In this document: positions 18,618 through 24,844 of the stretch, piece by piece
Layout: each line of letters opens with the position of its first letter
How positions within the stretch are numbered: the stretch's first letter is position 1
Source: a virus
Length of the DNA: 24,962 nt
Virus record (IMG/VR): IMGVR_UViG_3300042305_001027
Location: 1 to 24,962 of that record
Reading direction: 5' to 3' (one strand)
Program-made: the position numbers and the translations under genes
Notes under the pieces: generated by a model
What the model was told of the DNA's origin: nothing
What the model saw: only the letters and a program-made list of their open reading frames with translations
Databases searched by the model: none

Positions 18618-18866
18618 ATGGAACTAAACGACTATATCAGCAAAGCCAAGCAGGACTTCCCTAACGGGTTCTCTGACTATACCAAAGAGCACGGGGATAA
18701 GACTGAGTGGTGGTTTCAATTCTATAAGAGAAACAATCTTGTAGAACAAGTAAATGGCTATACATTTGATTATTCTGAGATGGCTATGATGAGCCATTGG
18801 GATAACGAAAAGTGGTGGACATTTATGGGCAATGTAGAGTATGATTTTAATATAACCAACAAGTAA
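18618..18866 (+). CDS. Hypothetical protein
   Basis: 82 residues, Trp/Tyr/Asp-rich (KTEWWFQFYKRN, DNEKWWTFMGNVEYDF); not recognised. Leaderless start as described for its promoter. Eleven bases separate it from the next gene. Confidence 0.65.
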   Translation: MELNDYISKAKQDFPNGFSDYTKEHGDKTEWWFQFYKRNNLVEQVNGYTFDYSEMAMMSHWDNEKWWTFMGNVEYDFNITNK

Positions 18867-18877
18867 AGGAGCAAGGT

Positions 18878-19231
18878 GTGGGAGCAAGATGTACGTTCGT
18901 ATTTAAAACAGATGAGGACCATGCAGTGGCGTTATACAGCCATTGGGGAGAAGACTCATTATATTCCGATTTAGCCGCTGCGCTAAATCACGCAAGACCA
19001 AGATGGCAAGACCCATCATATGGCACCCGTATGGCAATTAGTTATTTAATGCAGGATAGCATTCTGGATGAAACTGGATTCGGGATTTATGGCTGCGACC
19101 CGTCAGACCAAGGGTTTATGGATACACCAATCACAATTGACTTTACAGACCTGACCGTTGGGAGCGGGGAGGAATGGCATTCCTTTGATGAGTTTGTAAA
19201 TTATCATGGCAGTATATTAACAAAAGCTTAG
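18878..19231 (+). CDS. Conserved-type actinophage protein of unknown function
   Basis: 117 residues from a GTG with AAAGGAG upstream. GARCTFVFKTDEDHAVALYSHWGED, ALNHARPRWQDPSYGTRM and the ETGFGIYG segment match a small actinophage family I recall, with no known role. The ordered aromatic and acidic residues suggest a compact domain. Last plus-strand gene before the origin region. Confidence 0.7.
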   Translation: MGARCTFVFKTDEDHAVALYSHWGEDSLYSDLAAALNHARPRWQDPSYGTRMAISYLMQDSILDETGFGIYGCDPSDQGFMDTPITIDFTDLTVGSGEEWHSFDEFVNYHGSILTKA

Positions 19232-19446
19232 CATACGCTAACCTCACCTGGGACATGTGAAGGATAAACTGTCCCGTAAGGCCCTAAACTTATAAAAATA
19301 TCTACCATTACGAAGATCTATAAAAAATGCCAGAATATTTTGAGAATCATATCTCTAAATATCTAATAAGACATTACGACGATACTCAAAAAATCGCAGA
19401 AGTTTAGCAGATATGACAGAAACTGTCAAGAGCTATATTCTGCTTA
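19232..19446. other. Gap between convergent gene ends
   Basis: No gene. It holds a 6-bp hairpin (GGGACA 19250-19255, TGTCCC 19270-19275) that may end plus-strand transcription, and two ATTACG elements, at 19306-19338 (with AAAAAATGCCAGAAT) and 19372-19405. Confidence 0.5.
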
Positions 19447-19596
19447 TTATCCTTTCTTCTGTGGTTTATTTACTCTTCTAGTGTTAGTAGATCCTTTAGA
19501 CTTCCCGCCTTTAAAATCTCTACCAAACTTATTATTCTTCTGTGGTCCCCGCTTCGGGGCGGCGGAATCAGAAGTAACTACATTATCCTTGCTCAT
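19447..19596 (-). CDS. Small basic disordered protein
   Basis: 49 residues, about a quarter Lys/Arg, Gly/Ser/Asn-rich, no hydrophobic core (KRGPQKNNKFGRDFKGGKSK). AAAGGAGG eight bases upstream is an excellent Shine-Dalgarno, so the gene is credible. It lies directly beside the AT-rich origin region and could bind nucleic acid there, but this is inference. Confidence 0.65.
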   Translation of the reverse strand: MSKDNVVTSDSAAPKRGPQKNNKFGRDFKGGKSKGSTNTRRVNKPQKKG

Positions 19597-19599
19597 ATA

Positions 19600-20031
19600 A
19601 CCTCCTTTACGAAGCATATCATAAAATCCCAGAATAATCCATATAATATATATAAAATATATAATAATAATGTAAAATAAGATTAAAATACATTAAAATA
19701 TCCCAGAATATGGTCAAAATTTATGCCATAAATGTCTCATATAATGAGAATATATTGGCATTATATTGACATTATCGATCATATTTGGTATACGCATTAT
19801 ATGCCCTGATTATATTATGATCAATTTTTATAAATTTGTTATATAAAAGCTATTGACATTACGAACGGGTTATGATAGTCGCTCCAATACCCATATAATT
19901 TATCTTATACTATATAGCACTGTTTAAATCTATATTGCCCTGTATATACTATAGTTATCCACAGATTTATAGTAGTTATCCACAGGATATCCACATAGTT
20001 ATCCACAGGATGTGCATAATATTGTGGATAA
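19600..20031. other. Putative replication origin: AT-rich region plus DnaA-box cluster
   Basis: A 460-base gap without genes. 19620-19850 is extremely AT-rich and could be the unwinding element. Six DnaA boxes follow: TTATCCACA at 19955, 19976 and 19999, ATATCCACA at 19987 (one mismatch), and reversed TTATGCACA (20011-20019) and TTATCCACA (20023-20031). The last five starts are 11-12 bases apart, one helical turn. Two plus-strand promoter-like sequences point at the cluster: TTGACA 19766 with TATACG 19789, and TTGACA 19853 with TAGTCG 19876. No dnaA or dnaN is near, so host DnaA would be used. Confidence 0.72.
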
Positions 20032-20056
20032 GTGGAGCGGGGGGAAATAAAAGCTT

Positions 20057-20326
20057 TTACCTTATTGGTCCTATAAAAGGTGTTATTGGACCTTTGTAGT
20101 CATCATCATCTGACCATTTGCCTGTAGCAAAACCTACCTCTTGCTCTTTAGGCTTATATCCTCCTATATGGGGATTCATCATATCTTTGCCAACCCGCCG
20201 ACCTTTGGGATAGATAATATGAACTACCCTAGGATCTGAGTTATCCACAATTGGTTTCTTGGATTCTCTATTCCATAGATATAATAAAAACAGGGCATAT
20301 AAGCATGCAAAGAATAGCTCGATCAT
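20057..20326 (-). CDS. Small membrane-anchored protein
   Basis: 89 residues. An N-terminal transmembrane segment (ELFFACLYALFLLYLW) is followed by a hydrophilic Pro/Gly/Lys-rich domain (IIYPKGRRVGKDMM...). Not recognised. Overlaps the methyltransferase gene by 4 bases (ATGA). It is the last gene of the long minus-strand operon; a lone TTATCCACA lies within it at 20241. Confidence 0.65.
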   Translation of the reverse strand: MIELFFACLYALFLLYLWNRESKKPIVDNSDPRVVHIIYPKGRRVGKDMMNPHIGGYKPKEQEVGFATGKWSDDDDYKGPITPFIGPIR

Positions 20327-20853
20327 GAAAAGATACCTATAAAGTGATCATCGATTGGATTGTTAGGATCCCTAACATAATCTATCGATACCACGCTAAA
20401 GTATTTATTGACGATATCTAATACCTGAGTATTGGTATCATCCATCCATAGTCTACTATGTAAGATAAGTTTATTAGTCTTTAGATCCTTAAGATATTCA
20501 TGCAGTTCATCATCGTGAATATGTTGAAATACTAGGCTAGCTAATACTGTATCAAAGGATATCTCTTTTACCTCCGCCCATTCTGAGCTATAGGTAATAT
20601 TGGAAGCCTTATTCTCATCTGGCACAAGTTCGATCATATTGGGCAAATCAAACCCTATAACCTTATCGTATCTCTTAGATAGGGCTAGGGTGTTTCTGCC
20701 TACCCCGCATCCAAAATCTAGTGCGTATGAGCCACCTGTGGCTAAATCTAGGACCTCAGCATATACTGGCATATCCTTAAATGCACCCTTATATCCTGTA
20801 AGAATGGCATCAGCGGCATTATTTTTATCTAGCGATTGCCAGAATGATTTCAT
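20323..20853 (-). CDS. Class I SAM-dependent methyltransferase
   Basis: 176 residues. Motif I is LDFGCGVGRNTLAL (about 45-58), motif II ends VIGFDLP, and FDTVLASLVFQHI is the motif IV region, typical of type-11 small-molecule methyltransferases. The C-terminus (YVRDPNNPIDDHFIGIF) may complete the fold. Substrate unknown; a nucleotide, lipid or peptide modification cannot be told apart. Overlaps both neighbours by 4 bases. Confidence 0.78.
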   Translation of the reverse strand: MKSFWQSLDKNNAADAILTGYKGAFKDMPVYAEVLDLATGGSYALDFGCGVGRNTLALSKRYDKVIGFDLPNMIELVPDENKASNITYSSEWAEVKEISFDTVLASLVFQHIHDDELHEYLKDLKTNKLILHSRLWMDDTNTQVLDIVNKYFSVVSIDYVRDPNNPIDDHFIGIFS

Positions 20854-20924
20854 GGGGTATCACTTTTCGGTTCACTTTTTCGCCCGCATATAACTTTATA
20901 TGTATCTAGTAAATCAATATTCAT
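20850..20924 (-). CDS. 24-residue linker gene
   Basis: MNIDLLDTYKVICGRKSEPK...: the ATG overlaps the adenosyltransferase stop (ATGA) and the stop overlaps the methyltransferase start (ATGA). Exact fit between two coupled genes suggests it is translated, perhaps only to carry ribosomes across. Confidence 0.5.
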   Translation of the reverse strand: MNIDLLDTYKVICGRKSEPKSDTP

Positions 20925-21448
20925 TTAGTATCCTTTAGTGGTTGCCATAGTTTTTCCCCGCCCTTGTTATAGTATCTAGCCATGACAAATAGCAGGTCTG
21001 AAAGTCTGTTTAAGTATTGTGGGATTAAATCGCTAATGTTTAGATTATCATTAAAATTATGTATCTCTATGGCCATCCATGACCACCTCTCTGCTCTACG
21101 GACAATTGTTCTTGCATTGTGCACCGCTCCAGTTGGCAATACAAATGAATTAAGTGGCTCTAGATATTCATTCATATCGTCTATGACGGCCTCTAGCCAC
21201 TCAATACGCTCCTTAGTAATCTTAATTGTTTCTGATCCAGCAAGGTCTGCGCCAAGATCAAACAGGTCGTTTTGAATTCTATCCACAATATCATTATGGA
21301 TACCCATCATACCGATAGCTGAGTTTGCCTCATCTACTACTCCGATAGCCTCAATCAGTGGACTTATCTTAGGTACTCTCAAGTTGTTTGCAACTGATGT
21401 ACTTCCATCGTCGCCCGTTTTTGTATAAATCTTTGTTAATTTAACCAT
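20921..21448 (-). CDS. Cob(I)alamin adenosyltransferase, PduO type
   Basis: 175 residues, full length. KIYTKTGDDGSTS is the N-terminal ATP-binding motif, VVDEANSAIG follows, then VRRAERW and the YLNRLSDLLFVMAR helix of the active site. It transfers the adenosyl group of ATP to cob(I)alamin, making coenzyme B12 for mutases or class II ribonucleotide reductase. The gene may support nucleotide supply or host B12 use during infection. Neighbour encodes a secreted transcobalamin-like domain. TAATG overlap with the upstream gene. Confidence 0.9.
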   Translation of the reverse strand: MVKLTKIYTKTGDDGSTSVANNLRVPKISPLIEAIGVVDEANSAIGMMGIHNDIVDRIQNDLFDLGADLAGSETIKITKERIEWLEAVIDDMNEYLEPLNSFVLPTGAVHNARTIVRRAERWSWMAIEIHNFNDNLNISDLIPQYLNRLSDLLFVMARYYNKGGEKLWQPLKDTK

Positions 21449-21573
21449 TAGTGTCCTGTCATTGATCGCCAGATGTCTATACCTATTCTATTTGCAGCAT
21501 AAAATGCAAATAAGGTAAATACCATCTGGACTAATATTTCTAAAGAAAGTTTATTTTTGGTTTTTAAGGCCAT
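21448..21573 (-). CDS. 41-residue membrane protein
   Basis: One transmembrane segment (LEILVQMVFTLFAFYAANRI) between charged ends. Overlaps the adenosyltransferase start (TAATG) and the secreted-protein gene by 10 bases. It could be a partner of either; not recognised. Confidence 0.6.
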   Translation of the reverse strand: MALKTKNKLSLEILVQMVFTLFAFYAANRIGIDIWRSMTGH

Positions 21574-22013
21574 TGCAATTCTCCATTTACTGATAATACT
21601 ATACCAAGACTATCGCCGTTTGAAACCTGCAACTCATTTATTGCTTTTTGTGCCCAACCCCACTCATTTGTAAATAGCGGAATGGAGCTCTTTTCCTTAA
21701 TTATAACTGCCCAAAAAGCGTCTTCTGGCGGCATTGATTTGCAAGACTCCTGGTTTTTATCTGGAAGTCCGTTTAGTCTGCATACAACTGCTTCTCCATA
21801 TTTTTCAGTGCCTTCTATTTTGTAACCAGCGGTTTTTAATAACTCTAATCCAGTAGTTTTACCCACCACATCAATACACTCTATTACTTTTTTATTATTA
21901 TTTAATGATCCATAGTCTACGTATAAATCAACACATTCTTTAGTATTTCTAATACTATTGAGTCCACCTAGAACTAATGCTACAAGCATTACGTATCCAA
22001 TTACTTTTTTAAT
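21564..22013 (-). CDS. Secreted DUF4430/transcobalamin-C-like protein
   Basis: From the ATG at 21989 the protein is 141 residues but lacks a basic signal-peptide start. Reading on upstream adds IKKVIGYV, giving a proper signal peptide, from an ATT at 22013 with GAGAGG upstream; no ATG, GTG or TTG is available. The mature part has GLELLKTAGYKIEG, VVCRLNGLPD, a paired-Cys stretch and WAQKAINELQVSNGDSLGIVL, resembling the DUF4430/transcobalamin C-terminal-like domain of actinobacterial surface proteins. It may bind a corrinoid or similar ligand outside the cell; the neighbour is a B12 enzyme. Confidence 0.55.
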   Translation of the reverse strand: MKKVIGYVMLVALVLGGLNSIRNTKECVDLYVDYGSLNNNKKVIECIDVVGKTTGLELLKTAGYKIEGTEKYGEAVVCRLNGLPDKNQESCKSMPPEDAFWAVIIKEKSSIPLFTNEWGWAQKAINELQVSNGDSLGIVLSVNGELQWP

Positions 22014-22177
22014 GATTCGTCCTCTCGCATTCCGTCCCTTATCTTATCTAGGTCCATGTTAATCGTAATGACATATGGATATTCTTTCCTAAATCCTATT
22101 ATCCATGCAACTGTTCTTAATACATTGGCTTTCCATCTGGGCATCTCCTGTATCTTTAACAGGTTATCTTGTGACAT
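22001..22177 (-). CDS. Small hypothetical protein
   Basis: 58 residues. KIQEMPRWKANVLRTVAWIIGF then REYPY-type strands and an acidic/basic end. The weakly hydrophobic VLRTVAWIIGF could touch the membrane. TAATG overlap with the SpeD-like gene upstream. Not recognised. Confidence 0.6.
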   Translation of the reverse strand: MSQDNLLKIQEMPRWKANVLRTVAWIIGFRKEYPYVITINMDLDKIRDGMREDESLKK

Positions 22178-22560
22178 TACGACTCTATTCCTGAAGCTTC
22201 TTCTACGAACCCGTTTTCTCTATCGAACAAAACAAATTCTAGAGTTTGGACATCAAATGTCTCTTTAAATATAGATAGAACTTTATCTAGTTCTAGCTTG
22301 CCGCATGTGTATAGATCGAACTGTACCAAGGATGGGTCTGCCTCATCCCAGATATGGAAGGCAATATGGCTAGTCTCTATCATGACGACAGCCGTTAAAC
22401 CCTTGTTTCCGTCCTTATCCACATAGCTTGCAAAAGGCCCCTTAATAATCTTCATATCAATCTGATTGACTAGATTGGTAAGAAAGTCGATGCCTTCTTG
22501 CTCAGTCTTTATTGGGTTATGCACTTTGGCATTTACCAATAGGTGTTTGTGAAATATCAT
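22177..22560 (-). CDS. S-adenosylmethionine decarboxylase-like (SpeD family) protein
   Basis: 127 residues from the ATG at 22560 (AAAGGAGG upstream; a frame from 22599 is longer but unsupported). IETSHIAFHIWDE supplies the self-cleaving Ser64, which becomes the pyruvoyl group, and His69; FDLYTCGK supplies Cys86. These match Ser63, His68 and Cys83 of bacterial AdoMetDC. The usual Glu before the Ser is Thr here. AdoMetDC makes aminopropyl donor for spermidine, but some phage SpeD homologues decarboxylate other amino acids, so the substrate is open. No spermidine synthase is present. Confidence 0.82.
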   Translation of the reverse strand: MIFHKHLLVNAKVHNPIKTEQEGIDFLTNLVNQIDMKIIKGPFASYVDKDGNKGLTAVVMIETSHIAFHIWDEADPSLVQFDLYTCGKLELDKVLSIFKETFDVQTLEFVLFDRENGFVEEASGIES

Positions 22561-22700
22561 TTCTTTCCTCCTTTGCTGTTTTCGTAATCTTTGAAGCATT
22601 TACCGCATACAAAGAATATCTTTTCTTCTACCGCCACAATCTGCATTAGGTTCTGTGGGAACTGCTTTAAGCAATCGTGGCACCTACCCTTTAGGCTCAT
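22557..22700 (-). CDS. 47-residue zinc-ribbon protein
   Basis: CHDC (7-10) and CGKC (32-35), 21 residues apart, with a basic Lys-rich tail. Overlaps both neighbours by 4 bases (ATGA). Its end carries the Shine-Dalgarno of the SpeD-like gene. Confidence 0.65.
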   Translation of the reverse strand: MSLKGRCHDCLKQFPQNLMQIVAVEEKIFFVCGKCFKDYENSKGGKK

Positions 22701-22900
22701 TCTTCAAAAAACTCCTGGCTTTCTATAAGGTCGTTGACCTGTGGTTTTTGTGTGCCGTACTTGTATTCTTCTGACCCTAGCCATTCCATTCTAGATTTAC
22801 CGCATAGGCATGGTGGAACCATGTGTACTTTTTCTGGCAATCCCGTCTCTATAACCATGATGGTCTTACAAGACTTACACTTAAATATAAACTTATCCAT
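22697..22900 (-). CDS. Zinc-ribbon protein
   Basis: 67 residues. FKCKSCKTI and PPCLCGKSRMEWLGS give C-x2-C and C-x-C knuckles, similar to regulatory-type zinc ribbons. Acidic tail. One base shared with the upstream stop; ATGA overlap downstream. Not recognised beyond the fold. Confidence 0.68.
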   Translation of the reverse strand: MDKFIFKCKSCKTIMVIETGLPEKVHMVPPCLCGKSRMEWLGSEEYKYGTQKPQVNDLIESQEFFEE

Positions 22901-23322
22901 TAAAACAAAGGGAGTTGATCATCATAATTCGGCTCACTTTCGACCTCTATATATCTTACTTCATCTATGATCTTAGAACTTAAAGCAGTACTAATCATTT
23001 GATCTGAAGATCCTCCAGGTCTGGGCTTAGATGAGAAATAAACTATGTAATAAGCTTCTGGCTTTACTGCTTTTAGCAGAGCACCATTGGCTATAGCCTT
23101 CTTTACACTGTCTGTTCTCTTGGCCCCTGGCCGTTTTTTGTCTCCCTCATATCCTCCCTTCGCTTCAACATATTGCTCGTTTGCGTAGAAATCTATTTCT
23201 ATCCCAGCACCTGGAATAAAAACATTTTTTTCAACATCAATGAATCCCAGGTCATTTAGATCTTGTAAGACTAACCCTTCAAAATCATCACCAGACTTTT
23301 TAGATTCTGACTGAAAACTCAT
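22900..23322 (-). CDS. PD-(D/E)XK-like nuclease
   Basis: 140 residues. DFEGLVLQDLNDLGF is a typical leading helix, GIEIDFYANEQYVEAKGG gives the spaced Asp and E-x-K of the catalytic core, and a conserved-looking KRTDSVKKAIANGALLK helix follows. It may cut or nick DNA, as host-degrading or repair-type phage nucleases do. The C-terminal QLPLF resembles sliding-clamp binding peptides (QLxLF), which would recruit it to the replication fork. Both ideas rest on motifs only. Confidence 0.6.
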   Translation of the reverse strand: MSFQSESKKSGDDFEGLVLQDLNDLGFIDVEKNVFIPGAGIEIDFYANEQYVEAKGGYEGDKKRPGAKRTDSVKKAIANGALLKAVKPEAYYIVYFSSKPRPGGSSDQMISTALSSKIIDEVRYIEVESEPNYDDQLPLF

Positions 23323-23552
23323 TTCTTTTTCTTAGCTGGTGCTTTCTTCTTAGGTCTATCATTCTTTACTTCAGCAATGATATCTGCAATTGTCTTTTCA
23401 TGCTTGGCTGCAATTGCAATGTCTTCCTTGGTCCAGATTTCAAATCCTACATACCAATGTATGAATCCTATAGTCAAGCCCTTGTACCAATGGCAGTATG
23501 AGACTTCAAAGCCCCATGAATCCCATTTACCTGCAAATACTTTTAACTTCAT
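23319..23552 (-). CDS. Small hypothetical protein with basic tail
   Basis: 77 residues. Trp/aromatic-rich beta pattern (WDSWGFEVSYCHWYKGLTIG), then a helix and a Lys/Pro tail (PKKKAPAKKKK) that may bind nucleic acid. Overlaps both neighbours by 4 bases. Not recognised. Confidence 0.65.
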   Translation of the reverse strand: MKLKVFAGKWDSWGFEVSYCHWYKGLTIGFIHWYVGFEIWTKEDIAIAAKHEKTIADIIAEVKNDRPKKKAPAKKKK

Positions 23553-23743
23553 TTTTCCTCTTTCATAATAAATGATGCAGCCTCTTCATAGCCTGAGCTA
23601 TGTAACAGGTCTGCTATTCTTTCCCGCTCTCGCTTAGCCGCTTTTTTACAGCCGTTGCAAGGGCACTGCCAATCAGTTTTCTTGTAGGTTATCTGGTCTC
23701 GTGGATCCCGAAGATGTGACGTCTCCGCTGCTTGTAGGTCCAT
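23549..23743 (-). CDS. Small Cys/Arg-rich protein
   Basis: 64 residues. WQCPCNGCKKAAKRERERIADLL: three cysteines lead into a basic helix. It overlaps the upstream gene by 71 bases in another frame, and no later ATG, GTG or TTG is available before the Cys motif. The first 22 residues may therefore be read from a region used twice. Confidence 0.55.
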   Translation of the reverse strand: MDLQAAETSHLRDPRDQITYKKTDWQCPCNGCKKAAKRERERIADLLHSSGYEEAASFIMKEEK

Positions 23744-23918
23744 TTATCCATATCCATTTCCCATAGCCAATGCCCCTTGGAGAGCCTTGGTACATTCTTC
23801 CATTCTCCATATCAATAAGCACCCATTTAGCTGGAGCCTTTGTATGAATAGTTAATTCAACAACATCGTCAAGCTCTGGAACCTCTCCACCGCTTGCTAG
23901 CTTTCTACTTTTTGCCAT
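23673..23918 (-). CDS. Small hypothetical protein
   Basis: 81 residues: a basic start (MAKSRKL), an acidic/beta middle (VELTIHTKAPAKWVLIDMEN) and a Gly/Ser/Trp-rich end. Not recognised. The last 71 bases overlap the next gene in another frame. Confidence 0.6.
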   Translation of the reverse strand: MAKSRKLASGGEVPELDDVVELTIHTKAPAKWVLIDMENGRMYQGSPRGIGYGKWIWINGPTSSGDVTSSGSTRPDNLQEN

Positions 23919-24000
23919 ATTTCATTTGAATGAAGCATACAATCCAACCAGCAGCAAAACCTGCTAGCAACCACAATGGGTGTAGGTATGTAACGTCCAT
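23905..24000 (-). CDS. 31-residue membrane protein
   Basis: HPLWLLAGFAAGWIVCFIQM is a single transmembrane segment with a KYGKK end. AAAGGAG lies eight bases before the ATG. Overlaps both neighbours. Confidence 0.62.
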   Translation of the reverse strand: MDVTYLHPLWLLAGFAAGWIVCFIQMKYGKK

Positions 24001-24110
24001 TACTTGTGCTCCTTTGTTATATGATTATTTAAAGTCATGTGTGCAAATCCAGATCGAACCTCTATGTCACGCTTGCACGTTGGGCATACTACTATTCTAT
24101 TGCTAGCCAT
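24000..24110 (-). CDS. 36-residue C2H2-type zinc finger protein
   Basis: VVCPTCKRDI then HMTLNNHITKEHK: C-x2-C and a His cluster spaced as in classical C2H2 fingers. A stand-alone single finger. Start two bases after the previous stop; stop overlaps the next ATG (TAATG). Confidence 0.6.
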   Translation of the reverse strand: MASNRIVVCPTCKRDIEVRSGFAHMTLNNHITKEHK

Positions 24111-24112
24111 AT

Positions 24113-24256
24113 CTACCATTTCTCTAGTGGACAACTGTTATATATATATTGTACTAGATATTCACCAGATTGTCTACACCTTCCATCCTTCAACATGAAT
24201 AATGGACACTCTAAGCATATCTCTGTACGCCTATCTAGTTCGTCAAATTTGATAAT
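24113..24256 (-). CDS. Four-Cys protein with no ordinary start codon
   Basis: About 47 residues: DELDRRTEICLECPLFMLKD, RCRQSGEY and SCPLEKW, with four or more spaced cysteines, probably a metal site. No ATG, GTG or good TTG precedes the conserved-looking part; an in-frame TTG at 24310 lacks a ribosome site and would read the wrong frame of the upstream gene. Either an ATT at 24256 is used, or the upstream gene runs into it by a +1 frameshift at ATT-TGA-C. Confidence 0.45.
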   Translation of the reverse strand: MIKFDELDRRTEICLECPLFMLKDGRCRQSGEYLVQYIYNSCPLEKW

Positions 24257-24404
24257 CGTCGTCTTCTTCTTCTGAGAAATCGAAGTCGACTTCTTTGAAT
24301 GCGTCTGCAATAGACATTACGACGTAGTATATAGCTCCCCCAAATGCTGCAAGTATGCTACTTACTACTGCGAACTTCTTCAGTCTTTTCCCAAACAATG
24401 ACAT
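24243..24404 (-). CDS. Small membrane protein with acidic tail
   Basis: 53 residues: basic start (FGKRLKK), one transmembrane segment (FAVVSSILAAFGGAIYYVV) and a very acidic tail (FDFSEEEDDDYQI). GGAGGG five bases before the ATG is strong. It overlaps the upstream gene by 47 bases. It ends ATT TGA C, very like the RF2 frameshift site, with the four-Cys frame opening at that point. Confidence 0.6.
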   Translation of the reverse strand: MSLFGKRLKKFAVVSSILAAFGGAIYYVVMSIADAFKEVDFDFSEEEDDDYQI

Positions 24405-24543
24405 CCTTACCCTCCGTCCAAGCTTGCTTATATTTGTCTCTCTGGTTCTTTAAATCTTTAATTATTTTGTTTGCTGTCATCCAGCGGTTTGTGTTCCACC
24501 ATACTGCCAAGATTAGGTAGAATATGATGATCTTTTCAATCAT
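24358..24543 (-). CDS. Small membrane protein with charged tail
   Basis: 61 residues from the ATG at 24543, which overlaps the previous stop; a longer frame from 24588 lies inside that gene. N-terminal membrane segment (IIIFYLILAVWW), then a charged helix (KIIKDLKNQRDKYKQAWTEG) of coiled-coil character. Resembles small phage spanin- or holin-like proteins only in outline. Confidence 0.6.
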   Translation of the reverse strand: MIEKIIIFYLILAVWWNTNRWMTANKIIKDLKNQRDKYKQAWTEGKDVIVWEKTEEVRSSK

Positions 24544-24844
24544 TAGGTCTACCAGCGTCTTCCCAGAACTTCTCCCGCCCCATGGCATCTGTGACCATCA
24601 TTGGGCTAGATTCGTACTCTGCGGTGTCTGGATAGTCGCTAAGTATTTGATTGCATAAAAGTAAGATAGCTTTGTTAGACTTTCCCAACTCCATAATTGC
24701 TGGCATGGTATTAAGATCTTCTGAATAATTTCTCAGAAAGTTTACAAGAAGCTCGTCAAACTCTGTGTTGATTGGATGTGCTTCCGCTGCAGCAAGCACA
24801 ATGTTGGGTAGCCCAAATGGTGGTGGCAATGGAATGTCAGACAT
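24536..24844 (-). CDS. Hypothetical protein
   Basis: 102 residues, acidic, Pro-rich start (DIPLPPPFGLP) then helical (FDELLVNFLRNYSEDLNTMP). Not recognised. Start overlaps the thioredoxin stop (TAATG), and its end overlaps the next gene. Confidence 0.65.
   Translation of the reverse strand: MSDIPLPPPFGLPNIVLAAAEAHPINTEFDELLVNFLRNYSEDLNTMPAIMELGKSNKAILLLCNQILSDYPDTAEYESSPMMVTDAMGREKFWEDAGRPND

Noticed and set aside
22734-24275. Several plus-strand frames opposite the right-hand operon
   Set aside because: Shadows of tightly coupled minus-strand genes; no promoters or ribosome sites.
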